NCBI RefSeq assembly: GCF_009451885.1
Contig: NZ_WIAO01000010.1
Coordinates: 1 to 64,000 of the forward strand
Origin: Glycomyces albidus
Lineage (GTDB): Bacteria; Actinomycetota; Actinomycetes; Mycobacteriales; Micromonosporaceae
Length of the DNA: 64,000 nt
Direction: 5' to 3'
Position numbers and translations under genes: made by a program. The first letter of the stretch is position 1. Every line of letters starts with the position of its first letter. Positions 8,151 through 16,311 of this stretch are shown here, in pieces. The notes under the pieces are model-generated. The model was given only the letters and a program-made list of their open reading frames with translations. It did no database searches and was not told the DNA's origin.

Positions 8151-9597
8151 ACAAGCGGCGGGCAGGACCAGAGGCCGCCGGGGTCCTGGTCACGCGGCGC
8201 ACAGGACCATCGGCCGCCGGGCGCTGGTCCACGGCGGCGCCGGGCTCATCGGCGGGGTGCTCCTGGGCACCGGGTACGTCCTCGGCCGATGGCGCCCCGA
8301 CGACGACATGGAGGACCTCGGCGGCGGCAGGCTGCGCCTCCTCACCGGCCGCGACGACACCGCGAACGGCCAGCGCGGGCTGCTGGTGGACCAGTGGAAC
8401 CTCCTGCACCCCCGGCACCAGGTGGAGGTCGTGGAGTTGCCCGGTGTCGCGGATCTGCAGTACAGCGCGATGCATGCGGCGCTCCAGTCCGGCGATCCGA
8501 ATGTGGACGCGGTGAACCTGGACATCGCGTGGATCGCGGAGTTCGCCGAGGCCGGCTACCTGCGGGAGCTGGAACGCGTGGACACCGACGGGTTCCTCGA
8601 TGGTCCGCTCGAGGCGGGCCGCATCGACGGGAGGCTGCTGGCGCTGCCGTTCAACACCGATGTGGGGATGCTGTACTACCGGGTCGGCGAGGATCCGACG
8701 GCCGGGGAGCTCCGCCCCGAGGACGCCGAGGCGATCACGGACTGGGCGGAGCTGCGGCGCCTGGCGGCGGGCATGGCGTTGTCCGGCGGGTTCGACGGCG
8801 GCATCGCGATGCAGTTGGACGCGTATGAGGGCTTCACCGTGAACGTGTGGGAGTACTTGCTGGCCAATGGTGTCGAGCCCGACGTGGACGACGGCGCGAT
8901 GGACTTCGCGGAGGACGGTCGGGCGGTCGCCTACCTGGGGCGGCTCTGGGAGGACCTGCGCCCGGAGGGGGACGGGCCGCCGGTGATCCTGTGGGATTCG
9001 CTGCGGTTCGGTGAGGACGCGTCGCTGGCGGCGTTCCGCGAGGGGCGGACGCCGTTCCTGCGCCACTGGCCCCGGGCGTACCGGGTGCTCAGCTCGTGCG
9101 AGCTGGGTTTCACCGTGGGGGCGGTGCCGATGCCGGGCCGGGTGCTGGGCGGGCAGAACCTCGCGGTGAGCGCCGCGTCGCGGGCGCCGAACGCGACGCG
9201 GCGGCTGATCGAGTTCCTGACCGGCCCGGCGGCGCAGCAGCTCCTGTTCGAGCGCGGCGGCTTCGCGGCGACCCGGGACGAGCCGTTCTACGACGCGGCC
9301 GCGCAGACCGCGGGCCTCGAGGAGGCGGTCGGCTGCGACGACGGCACCGGTCCGCGCGGCGACGCCGCGCAGCTGTTCAAGGCGCTGACGGGGAGTGTGC
9401 CGTGGCTGCCGGACGAGAGCGAGGTGGCGCCGCCGGGGCACCGGCCGGCGGTCACGCGGTACACGCGCTACAGCCGGGTGTTCCAGGAGGTCGTGCATCC
9501 GCTGCTGCTGAACGGCGAACCTCTGGACTCGGATTCGGAGGCGTCCGGACTGTCGGACCTCGCTGGCAGGCTTGAGGACGCGAGCGCCGGGAAGTAG
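8137..9597 (+). CDS. extracellular solute-binding protein, family 1, Tat-type leader
   Basis: The 486-residue product starts at the ATG at 8137, overlapping the upstream gene by 14 bases. Residues 27-50 form a leader with RRALVHGG followed by a hydrophobic stretch, suggesting Tat export or an uncleaved anchor; there is no lipobox Cys. The rest resembles family 1 solute-binding proteins of sugar ABC importers: LTGRDDTANGQRGLLVDQWN, DAVNLDIAWIAEFAEAGYL, LLALPFNTDVGMLYYR, GGQNLAVSAASRAPNATRRL and EFLTGPAAQQLLFERGGFAA. No permease or ATPase gene is adjacent. The overlap with the VWA fusion suggests one transcript and perhaps one complex at the envelope. Confidence 0.85.
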   Translation: MPLPRQAAGRTRGRRGPGHAAHRTIGRRALVHGGAGLIGGVLLGTGYVLGRWRPDDDMEDLGGGRLRLLTGRDDTANGQRGLLVDQWNLLHPRHQVEVVELPGVADLQYSAMHAALQSGDPNVDAVNLDIAWIAEFAEAGYLRELERVDTDGFLDGPLEAGRIDGRLLALPFNTDVGMLYYRVGEDPTAGELRPEDAEAITDWAELRRLAAGMALSGGFDGGIAMQLDAYEGFTVNVWEYLLANGVEPDVDDGAMDFAEDGRAVAYLGRLWEDLRPEGDGPPVILWDSLRFGEDASLAAFREGRTPFLRHWPRAYRVLSSCELGFTVGAVPMPGRVLGGQNLAVSAASRAPNATRRLIEFLTGPAAQQLLFERGGFAATRDEPFYDAAAQTAGLEEAVGCDDGTGPRGDAAQLFKALTGSVPWLPDESEVAPPGHRPAVTRYTRYSRVFQEVVHPLLLNGEPLDSDSEASGLSDLAGRLEDASAGK

Positions 9598-9624
9598 CGG
9601 CGCCGCCCGGGCCGGGCCGCGGGT

Positions 9625-9832
9625 AGGGCGAGCGGGCCGGCGGGGACCGCCCGTCCACCGCCCGGGGCCCGTCCAGCGCATTGGGCCGGGACGAACGGTC
9701 GTCAAGGTCTGACAGCACGCACCGCCTGGGGTCAGCCCATTGGCATCGCTCTGCCTGCGGCCGAGCCCGGCCGCAGGCAGGGCGAGCGGGCCGGCGGGGA
9801 CCGCCCGTCCACCGCCCGTGGCCCGTCCAGCG
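9625..9832. repeat. 54-bp direct repeat pair
   Basis: Positions 9625-9678 and 9779-9832 are near-identical 54-base direct repeats beginning AGGGCGAGCGGGCCGGCGGG, with a single difference. They lie 154 bases apart in the gap between two convergent genes. The second copy sits between two hairpins. This could be a small dispersed repeat of the genome or a local duplication. Confidence 0.75.
9751..9780. terminator. hairpin between convergent genes (12-bp stem)
   Basis: CTGCCTGCGGCC pairs perfectly with GGCCGCAGGCAG around a six-base loop. It lies between the converging 3' ends of the solute-binding gene and the GH3 gene. There is no T-tract, as is common in high-GC actinomycetes. Confidence 0.6.
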
Positions 9833-9838
9833 GCCGGG

Positions 9839-9864
9839 CCCTCCGGCCGGGTCTGGCCGGAGGG
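9839..9864. terminator. hairpin at the 3' side of the GH3 gene (10-bp stem)
   Basis: CCCTCCGGCC pairs with GGCCGGAGGG around a six-base loop, 15 bases beyond the GH3 stop codon. It is probably a terminator for the minus-strand transcript. Confidence 0.6.
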
Positions 9865-9879
9865 CGGCGCGGGTGCGTC

Positions 9880-11790
9880 TCAGGCGGTCTGCAGGCCGAA
9901 GCCGTATGCGAAGAGGGGGTCGTAGTCTGGATCGCCGACGTTGAGGGGTTCGTCTTCGAGCTGGCGCGGCCAGCTCACGGGGAGGCGGCCGTCGTAGGGG
10001 ACCGCGCCGAAGAGGGGGTCGGCCACGCCCGCGCCCTCGCTGCCGGGGAGCCAGGCGGCGACGAGCGCGTCGACGCCGTCGAGGTGGGGTTCGATGTCGA
10101 TCGGCCGTCCTGAGACGACGATGACCACGCAGTCGATCGCGCCGCAGACGGTGTCGACGGCGGCCGCGTCCGCTTCGGACACGGTCATGTCGTGCTCGCC
10201 GGCACCGGCGTCGCCGACGCCTTCGGCGTAGGGGTCTTCGGCGACCACGACGATGCCGACGTCGGCGCCGTCAACGGGCGCGGAGGCGTCTTCGCTGAAG
10301 GTGACCGCCGCGTCGGGGGCGACTTCCTCGATGCCGGCGAGGATCGTGGTGCCGTGGGTGGGCGGGTCGATCGAGCCCTGCCAGGAGGCGGTCCAGCCGC
10401 CGGCCTGGCGGCCGATGGAGTCGGCGCCCGAGCCGGCGACGTAGATCGACTCCTGGCCGGTGAGCGGGAGGAGGTCGCCGTCGTTGCGCAGGAGGGTCTG
10501 CGAGGCGGCCGCGGCTTCGCGGGCGACCTCGCGGTGCGCGTCGGAGCCGACCTCGGCGGCGCCCGAGGTGTCGGCGTAGGGCTGCTCGAAGAGGCCGAGG
10601 GCGAACTTCTGGGTGAGGATGCGGGAGACGGCGTCGTCGATGCGGTCCTCGCTCACGCCGCCGGACTCCACTTCGGAGAGGAGCGTCGAGGTGAAGCGCT
10701 GGTATTCGAAGGGCACCATGACCATGTCGATGCCGGCGTTGATCGCGGCGCGGACGGCTTCGGCGTGGTCGTCGCTGATCTGGTCGACTCCCTGCCAGTC
10801 GGAGACGACGAACCCGTCGAAGCCGAGTTCGCCTTTGAGGACGTCGGTGAGGAGGTACTCGTCGGCGTGGACTTTGAGCGGGCCGTCGCCCAGGTCGGTG
10901 GAGGAGAACGAGGCCATGACGGATCCGACGCCCGCGTCGACCGCGGCGCGGAAGGGCGCCAGGTGGAGTGTGCGGAGCTCGTCCTCGGTGAGGGTGGTGA
11001 CGCCCTGGTCGATGAGGTAGTCGTCGGTGGTGGAGGAGGTGTAGGCGGTGCCGCCGTCGCCGACGTAGTGCTTGGCGGTGGCGAGGACGCTGGTGTTCGC
11101 GGTCAGGTCGTCGCCCTGGTAGCCCTCGACGACGGGTCCGGCGTACTCGAAGGCGATGCCGGGGTCCTCGCCGTAGGACTCGTAGGTGCGGCCCCAGCGG
11201 TTGTCGCGGGCGACGCAGACGCACGGGGCGAAGGTCCAGTGGATCCCGGCGGCGCGGGTCTCGGCGGCGGTGACCTCGGCGGCGCGGCCGGCGAGCTCGG
11301 GGTCGTGGGCGGCGCCGAGCCCGATGTTGTGGGGGAAGACGACGGCACTCGGGATCGCGGTGTTGCCGTGGACGGCGTCGATGCCGTACATGAGCGGGAT
11401 GCCGAGGCGCGTGTCGAGGGCTTCGGCCTGGTAGCCGTCGATCATCGCAGCCCATGCTTCGGGGGTCTCGTGGAGGGCCTCGGATCCGCCGTTGAGGAGG
11501 GAGCCGATGCCGTACTCGCGCACGTGGGCAGGGTTCGCCTCGATCGCGGGCACGGCGACCTGTGTCATCTGGCCGATCTTCTCCTCGATCGTCATGCGGT
11601 CCACCAGGTCGGCGACGCGCTCGTCGATCGGCAGGCTCGCGTCGAGATAGTCGCCGTGGCCGTCGGCCGGCCCGTCGTCGGCGCCGGGCACGACGAGCAG
11701 GACGGTGACGACGGCGGCGGCGACCGCGACGGCCAGCGCGGACCAGAGGATCGCGGGACGACGGAAGAGTACGGGCAGGCTCGCGCCCAT
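9880..11790 (-). CDS. glycoside hydrolase family 3 beta-glucosidase-like protein
   Basis: The product is 636 residues from the ATG at 11790, which has AGGAG seven bases upstream. A signal anchor spans about residues 12-34, so the enzyme is exported or surface-bound. The GH3 N-terminal barrel is clear: MTIEEKIGQMTQV, RLGIPLMYGIDAVHGN, AKHYVGDGG and FVVSDWQGV, in which Asp331 is the expected catalytic nucleophile. A C-terminal alpha/beta sandwich follows (VVSGRPIDIEPHLDGVDALV, AWLPGSEGAGVADPLFG). GH3 enzymes of this type release glucose or xylose from beta-linked oligosaccharides. The gene is divergent from a GH74 xyloglucanase gene, and a CebR-like site lies about 60 bases upstream, so a role in xyloglucan or cellodextrin use is likely. 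Confidence 0.92.
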   Translation of the reverse strand: MGASLPVLFRRPAILWSALAVAVAAAVVTVLLVVPGADDGPADGHGDYLDASLPIDERVADLVDRMTIEEKIGQMTQVAVPAIEANPAHVREYGIGSLLNGGSEALHETPEAWAAMIDGYQAEALDTRLGIPLMYGIDAVHGNTAIPSAVVFPHNIGLGAAHDPELAGRAAEVTAAETRAAGIHWTFAPCVCVARDNRWGRTYESYGEDPGIAFEYAGPVVEGYQGDDLTANTSVLATAKHYVGDGGTAYTSSTTDDYLIDQGVTTLTEDELRTLHLAPFRAAVDAGVGSVMASFSSTDLGDGPLKVHADEYLLTDVLKGELGFDGFVVSDWQGVDQISDDHAEAVRAAINAGIDMVMVPFEYQRFTSTLLSEVESGGVSEDRIDDAVSRILTQKFALGLFEQPYADTSGAAEVGSDAHREVAREAAAASQTLLRNDGDLLPLTGQESIYVAGSGADSIGRQAGGWTASWQGSIDPPTHGTTILAGIEEVAPDAAVTFSEDASAPVDGADVGIVVVAEDPYAEGVGDAGAGEHDMTVSEADAAAVDTVCGAIDCVVIVVSGRPIDIEPHLDGVDALVAAWLPGSEGAGVADPLFGAVPYDGRLPVSWPRQLEDEPLNVGDPDYDPLFAYGFGLQTA

Positions 11791-11848
11791 GGGTCGGCTC
11801 CTCGAGGGGTCAGTGAGTGGACAGGCCCAACCTCGCTCCACGGTAACT

Positions 11849-11862
11849 GAAGAGCGCTCCCA
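11849..11862 (-). promoter_or_regulatory. CebR/CelR-like operator upstream of GH3
   Basis: On the minus strand the site reads TGGGAGCGCTCTTC, matching 11 of 14 positions of the known CebR/CelR operator TGGGAGCGCTCCCA. It lies about 60 bases before the GH3 start codon. The rest of the 349-base divergent region to the GH74 gene (11791-12139) shows no other strong palindrome. Confidence 0.6.
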
Positions 11863-12139
11863 CGTCCATGGGAGGGGAGGGTTTCAGGTGGCCGCTGAGA
11901 CGCTTTGCGCCGGTTGGCGCCGCGGCGCCGGAAGCGCCGGGCGATTCGACCGATTTGGACGGAGGTTCTTGAGGCAGGGGCGAATGCCTGTGGTTCGGGC
12001 GTGCCGGCGGTCGCGGCGGTTCGGCGTCGGCGGTGGTTGCCCTGACCGGCCGAGGCTGTTATGTTGGGTCTCCAAACTAACCCCTCGGGGCCGGTCGCCC
12101 GGTCGGGCCCGGTGCCCCGGTGACCCTCAAGGAGCACAC

Positions 12140-14521
12140 GTGCGACGACGCACTTTCGCCGCTTCGCTCGGCGCTGCCGCCGTGGCGGCTGCGGCCGTTC
12201 CCGGCACTGCCGCAGCGAAAGCCGGCGGGCGATGCGAGGACGCCTACGCCTGGCGCAACGCCGTGGTCAACGGCGGCGGCTACGTTCCCGGCATCGTCTT
12301 CAACGAGACCGAGGCGAACCTCATCTACGCCCGCACCGACATCGGCGGTCTCTACCGCTGGCAGGAGGAAACGCAGACCTGGAAGCCGCTGCTCGACTGG
12401 GTCGGGTGGGACCTGTGGGGCTACACCGGCGTCGTCTCCGTCGCGAGCGACCCGGTCGAACCGAACCGCGTCTACGCGGCCGTCGGGACCTACACGAACG
12501 ACTGGGACCCCAACAGCGGCGCGGTCCTCTACTCCGACGACTACGGCGACACGTGGGGCGTCGCCGAGCTGCCGTTCAAGCAGGGCGGCAACATGCCCGG
12601 CCGCGGCATGGGCGAGCGCCTCGCCGTCGACCCGGTCGACAACGCGGTCCTGTACCTCGGCACCCCGAACGGCAACGGGCTGTGGCGCTCGCTCGACCAC
12701 GGCCGCACCTGGGCCGCGGTCGAGGCGTTCCCGAACGCGGGCGACTTCGTCCAGGACCCCTCCAGCGACTACTCCGACGACAACCAGGGCGTCATCTGGA
12801 TCGACTTCGACCTGGCCGGCGACCGGATCTTCGTCGGCGTCGCCGACCCCGACGACCCGCTCTACGTCTCCGCCGACCGCGGGCGGACCTGGCAGCCCGT
12901 CCCCGGCGCGGCCGCCGCGCTCGGAACGGCCGACGGCAACCGGACCATCCCGAAGCAGGCGTCGTTCGACCACGAGAACGGGCACCTGTTCATCGTCACC
13001 GGCTGGGACCCCGGCCCCTACAACGGCGCGCCCGCGACGGGCCGGGGCGGCTCGGTCCAGCGGCTCTCGCTCGCGACCGGCGAATGGACCGACGTGACGC
13101 CGGCCTACAACCCGATCGGTACCATCCCCGGGTTCGGCGGCCTCACCGTCGACCGGAAGCGCCCCGGCACGCTCATGGTCGCGACCCAGAACAACTGGTG
13201 GCCCGACGAGATCCTCTACCGCTCCACCGACTCCGGAGCCACCTGGGAGACGAGCTGGGACTACGTGTGGGACGCGAACTGGTCGTGGCCCCCGGAGCGC
13301 ACCGACCGGTTCACGATGGACCCGGCCGGAAGCGAATGGCTGTCGTTCGGGAACGTCACCGACGGGCCCGCGTACGCCGTCAAGCACGGCTGGATGATCG
13401 ACGCGCTCGCGATTGACCCGCACGACTCGGACCGGATCATGTGGGGTACCGGCGCCACGATCTGGGGCACCGAGGCGCTGACGCAATGGGATTCGCAGGG
13501 CGCGCTCGTCGGCTGGGACTCCGAAGCGGGGCACCAGATCGCACTGCCGGTCGACCCGTTCACCGTCGCGGTGCGGGCCGAGGGCCTCGAGGAGACCGCG
13601 GTGCAGGACATCGCGGCGCTCGGCGGGACCCTGGTCTCGGCCATGGGCGACCTCGGCGGGTTCGTCCAGACCGATCTGGACAAGGCGGGGGTGCAGATCC
13701 GGCGTCCGAACTGGACGTCGGGCCGGGGCCTGGACTTCGCGGGCCTGAACCCCGACATCGTCGTCGGCACCGGCGATGTCGAAGGCGAGACCGACGGGCA
13801 CGTCGGCGTGTCGACCGACGGCGGCGCGACCTGGCTGACCACGGCCCGGCTCGAAGGCGTCGCGGGCGGCGGGAACGGCGGCACCGTCACCGTCAGCGCC
13901 GACGGCTCGGTCATCGTCTGGTCCCCCGGGAACGGCACCACCGCACCGGTGTTCAGCACCGACAACGGCCAGACCTGGACGCCGGTCGAAGGGCTCCCCG
14001 CGGGGGCGATCGTGCGCGGCGACCGGGTGAACCCGGACCGGTTCTACGCGTTCGCCGCCGGCCAGTGCTACGCGAGCACCAACGGCGGCCTCGCCTTCAC
14101 CGCGACCGGAGCGACCGGCCTGCCGGCCGAGGGTCCCGTCGACCTCCGGGCCGTGCCCGGCAAGCGCGCCCAGCTCTGGCTGGCCGGCGGGAAGGCCGAT
14201 GCGATCTACGGGATGTGGCGCTCCACCGACGGCGGCAAGACCTGGCGGCGGGTGCGCGACTTCGAGGAGGCCGACGCGGTCGGCTTCGGCAGGGCCCGCA
14301 ACCGGCACGGCTACCCGACGATCTACACCTCCGCGAAAGCCGGTGGTGTGCGCGGCATTTGGCGCTCCACCGACGAGGGCCGCAACTGGGTCCGCATCAA
14401 CGACGACGCCCACCAGTGGGCCTGGACCGGCAAGGCCGTCACCGGCGACCCCGACGTGTACGGCCGCGTCTACATCGCCACCAACGGCCGCGGACTCATC
14501 TACGGCGACATCACTGACTAG
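12140..14521 (+). CDS. secreted glycoside hydrolase family 74 xyloglucanase
   Basis: The 793-residue product starts at a GTG with AGGAG seven bases upstream. Residues 2-27 form a Tat-type leader (RRRTFAASLGAAAV) ending in an Ala-rich cleavage region. The mature protein shows the GH74 double seven-bladed propeller signature: GYVPGIVFNETEANLIYART, DIGGLYRWQ with Asp67, many sialidase-type Asp-box loops (STDSGATWE, STDGGATWL, STDGGKTWRR), and SAMGDLGGF with Asp504. Asp67 and Asp504 sit where the two catalytic acids of GH74 enzymes lie. The activity is probably endo-xyloglucanase outside the cell. No carbohydrate-binding module is attached. The divergent GH3 gene could complete breakdown of the oligosaccharides. 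Confidence 0.92.
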   Translation: MRRRTFAASLGAAAVAAAAVPGTAAAKAGGRCEDAYAWRNAVVNGGGYVPGIVFNETEANLIYARTDIGGLYRWQEETQTWKPLLDWVGWDLWGYTGVVSVASDPVEPNRVYAAVGTYTNDWDPNSGAVLYSDDYGDTWGVAELPFKQGGNMPGRGMGERLAVDPVDNAVLYLGTPNGNGLWRSLDHGRTWAAVEAFPNAGDFVQDPSSDYSDDNQGVIWIDFDLAGDRIFVGVADPDDPLYVSADRGRTWQPVPGAAAALGTADGNRTIPKQASFDHENGHLFIVTGWDPGPYNGAPATGRGGSVQRLSLATGEWTDVTPAYNPIGTIPGFGGLTVDRKRPGTLMVATQNNWWPDEILYRSTDSGATWETSWDYVWDANWSWPPERTDRFTMDPAGSEWLSFGNVTDGPAYAVKHGWMIDALAIDPHDSDRIMWGTGATIWGTEALTQWDSQGALVGWDSEAGHQIALPVDPFTVAVRAEGLEETAVQDIAALGGTLVSAMGDLGGFVQTDLDKAGVQIRRPNWTSGRGLDFAGLNPDIVVGTGDVEGETDGHVGVSTDGGATWLTTARLEGVAGGGNGGTVTVSADGSVIVWSPGNGTTAPVFSTDNGQTWTPVEGLPAGAIVRGDRVNPDRFYAFAAGQCYASTNGGLAFTATGATGLPAEGPVDLRAVPGKRAQLWLAGGKADAIYGMWRSTDGGKTWRRVRDFEEADAVGFGRARNRHGYPTIYTSAKAGGVRGIWRSTDEGRNWVRINDDAHQWAWTGKAVTGDPDVYGRVYIATNGRGLIYGDITD

Positions 14522-14550
14522 GCCCTCCTCGACGCTCTGGGGAGCGACCG

Positions 14551-14590
14551 CATCGGCCGCGGAGCCGCCGTTCCGGCTCCGCGGCCGATG
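14551..14590. terminator. hairpin after GH74 (17-bp stem)
   Basis: CATCGGCCGCGGAGCCG pairs perfectly with its complement around a six-base loop, between the convergent GH74 and gap genes. It probably ends transcription in both directions. Confidence 0.7.
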
Positions 14591-14597
14591 CCGGCCA

Positions 14598-14632
14598 GGG
14601 TGCGCCGCCGGGGCATGACCGGCGGCGCACCC
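14598..14632. terminator. second hairpin between GH74 and gap (14-bp stem)
   Basis: GGGTGCGCCGCCGG pairs with its perfect complement around a seven-base loop, just downstream of the previous hairpin and about 40 bases from the gap stop codon. Confidence 0.65.
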
Positions 14633-14669
14633 GCGCGTCGAATCCGGGGCGGCCGCCCCGTTCGGCCCG

Positions 14670-15665
14670 TCACGAGCCGATGCGCTCCGACAGCTCCACG
14701 AGCCGGTTCGAGAAGCCCCATTCGTTGTCGTACCAGGCGAAGATCTTGACCTGGTCGCCGACGACCTGCGTCAGCGGCGCGTCGAAGACCGCCGAGGACG
14801 GGTTGCCGACGATGTCGGCCGACACGAGCGGCGCTTCCGAGTACGCGAGGTAGGGCGACAGCCCCGGGCTCTGCGCGGCGGCGCGGAACGCCGCGTTGAC
14901 CTCCTCGGCGGACGCCGGCCGCGCGAGGCGGGCGGTGAGGTCCGTGATGGACCCGACCGGGACGGGAACGCGCAGTGCGAGACCGGTGAGCCTCCCGTCG
15001 AGCTCGGGGATGATCCGGCCGATGGTGCGGGCCGCGCCCGACGAGGTCGGGATCGTGGACACGGCGGCGGCGCGGGCGCGCCGGAGGTCGCCGTGCGGGG
15101 CGTCTTGGAGGCGTTGGTCGCTGGTGTACGCGTGGACCGTGGTCATGAGCCCGGACTCGATGCCGAACGCCTCGTGCAGCACCTTCGCCATGGGGGCGAG
15201 GCAGTTGGTGGTGCAGGAGCCGTTCGAGAACACGTCCCCGTCCAGGTCGATCGCGTCGTCGTTGACGCCGAGCACGACCGCCGGGACGTCGGCGTCGGCG
15301 GGCGCGGAGATGACGACCTTGCGGGCCCCCGCGGCGAGGTGCCGCCGCGCGCTCGCCGCGTCCGCGAGCCGGCCGGTGGACTCGATGACGACGTCGACAT
15401 GCTCGTCGCCCCAAGGGATCCGGTCGGGCTCGCGTTCGGAGGTGACGCGGATGCGGGCGCCGTCGACCAGGATCGCGCCCTCCTCGGCCTGCACGCCGTC
15501 GAGGTGCCCGGTGAGCGAGTCCCACTCCAGCAGCGAGGCGAGCGTCCTGGCGTCGGCGATGTCGTTGACGGCGACGACTTCGACGCCGGCGCCGCTGCGG
15601 AGGGCGGCGCGCAGATAGCTGCGGCCGATGCGGCCGAACCCGTTGATGCCGATCCGAACGGTCAT
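14670..15665 (-). CDS. gap: glyceraldehyde-3-phosphate dehydrogenase, type I
   Basis: The 331-residue enzyme is complete: MTVRIGINGFGRIGRSYLRA for NAD binding, the active-site SCTTNCLAP with Cys151, and the C-terminal WYDNEWGFSNRLVEL. Asp35 in VAVNDIAD favours NAD over NADP. It oxidises glyceraldehyde 3-phosphate with phosphate in glycolysis. The start codon lies only 21 bases after the stop of a TetR-family regulator on the same strand, so the two are probably cotranscribed. The main glycolytic gap of actinomycetes normally sits with pgk and tpi, which are absent here. This is therefore likely a second, regulated gap copy. Confidence 0.95.
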   Translation of the reverse strand: MTVRIGINGFGRIGRSYLRAALRSGAGVEVVAVNDIADARTLASLLEWDSLTGHLDGVQAEEGAILVDGARIRVTSEREPDRIPWGDEHVDVVIESTGRLADAASARRHLAAGARKVVISAPADADVPAVVLGVNDDAIDLDGDVFSNGSCTTNCLAPMAKVLHEAFGIESGLMTTVHAYTSDQRLQDAPHGDLRRARAAAVSTIPTSSGAARTIGRIIPELDGRLTGLALRVPVPVGSITDLTARLARPASAEEVNAAFRAAAQSPGLSPYLAYSEAPLVSADIVGNPSSAVFDAPLTQVVGDQVKIFAWYDNEWGFSNRLVELSERIGS

Positions 15666-15686
15666 GGGTGTCTCCTTCTCGGATTG

Positions 15687-16265
15687 TCAGTCGTGGTCGC
15701 GGACGGACGCGTGCGCGGCATCGAGCATGGCGACCGCTCCTCGGATCGCCGCGTCCATCGGCTCCTGCTCGCCCTTGGCGCGGGCGAGGACGTAGCCGCC
15801 CTGGATGATCGCGGCCAGCGTTCGCGCGAGATCGGCCGGGACGACGGTGTCGGGCAGCTCCCCCGCTTCAATGGCGGCGGTGATCGCCCGCTCCCAGCGG
15901 TCCAGCACGGTGTCGAAGGCGCTCGCGACGATCGAGATGAGCTCCGCGTCGGCCACCACCTGCGGGTCCTGGGTCATCCGGCCCACCCGGCACCCGCGCG
16001 TCCCCGGGCGCGGCGCCGTCAGGTACCGCTTGATCCGCTCCAGCGGCGAGCCCTCGCCTTCGAGCACCGAGGACTCGCCCGTCACCTTCCCGACGACGGA
16101 CGACAGCGCCTCGACGGCGAGCTCGTGCTTGCCGCCGAAGTGGTGGTACATGCTGCCCTGGCCGACCCCGGCGCGCGCCATCACGTCGCGCGGACTCGTC
16201 GCGGCGTACCCGCGTTCCCATAGCAACTCCGCCATGGCGCCCGTCAACTGGTCTCGCGAACTCAT
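15687..16265 (-). CDS. TetR-family transcriptional regulator
   Basis: The 192-residue product starts at the ATG at 16265 (MSSRDQLTGA). The N-terminal helix-turn-helix at about residues 25-45 reads SPRDVMARAGVGQGSMYHHF, the classic TetR form with GSMYHHF. The C-terminal part is of the TetR ligand-binding type (PGTRGCRVGRMTQDP, followed by a helical domain). It precedes the gap gene by 21 bases. A large inverted repeat sits six bases before its start codon, so autoregulation and control of gap are likely. The effector is unknown; regulators of this subgroup often control detoxification genes. Confidence 0.9.
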   Translation of the reverse strand: MSSRDQLTGAMAELLWERGYAATSPRDVMARAGVGQGSMYHHFGGKHELAVEALSSVVGKVTGESSVLEGEGSPLERIKRYLTAPRPGTRGCRVGRMTQDPQVVADAELISIVASAFDTVLDRWERAITAAIEAGELPDTVVPADLARTLAAIIQGGYVLARAKGEQEPMDAAIRGAVAMLDAAHASVRDHD

Positions 16266-16271
16266 GCCTTC

Positions 16272-16295
16272 ACTGTAACAACTAGTATGTACAGT
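16272..16295 (-). promoter_or_regulatory. 24-bp palindromic operator before the TetR gene
   Basis: ACTGTA, 12 bases, then TACAGT, with the self-complementary ACTAGT at the exact centre. The symmetry is nearly complete over 24 bases. It lies in the 46-base gap between the aldo/keto reductase stop and the TetR start. Position and size fit a TetR dimer site controlling the regulator and the gap gene behind it. Confidence 0.7.
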
Positions 16296-16311
16296 CCGCA
16301 AGCGGCCCGGT

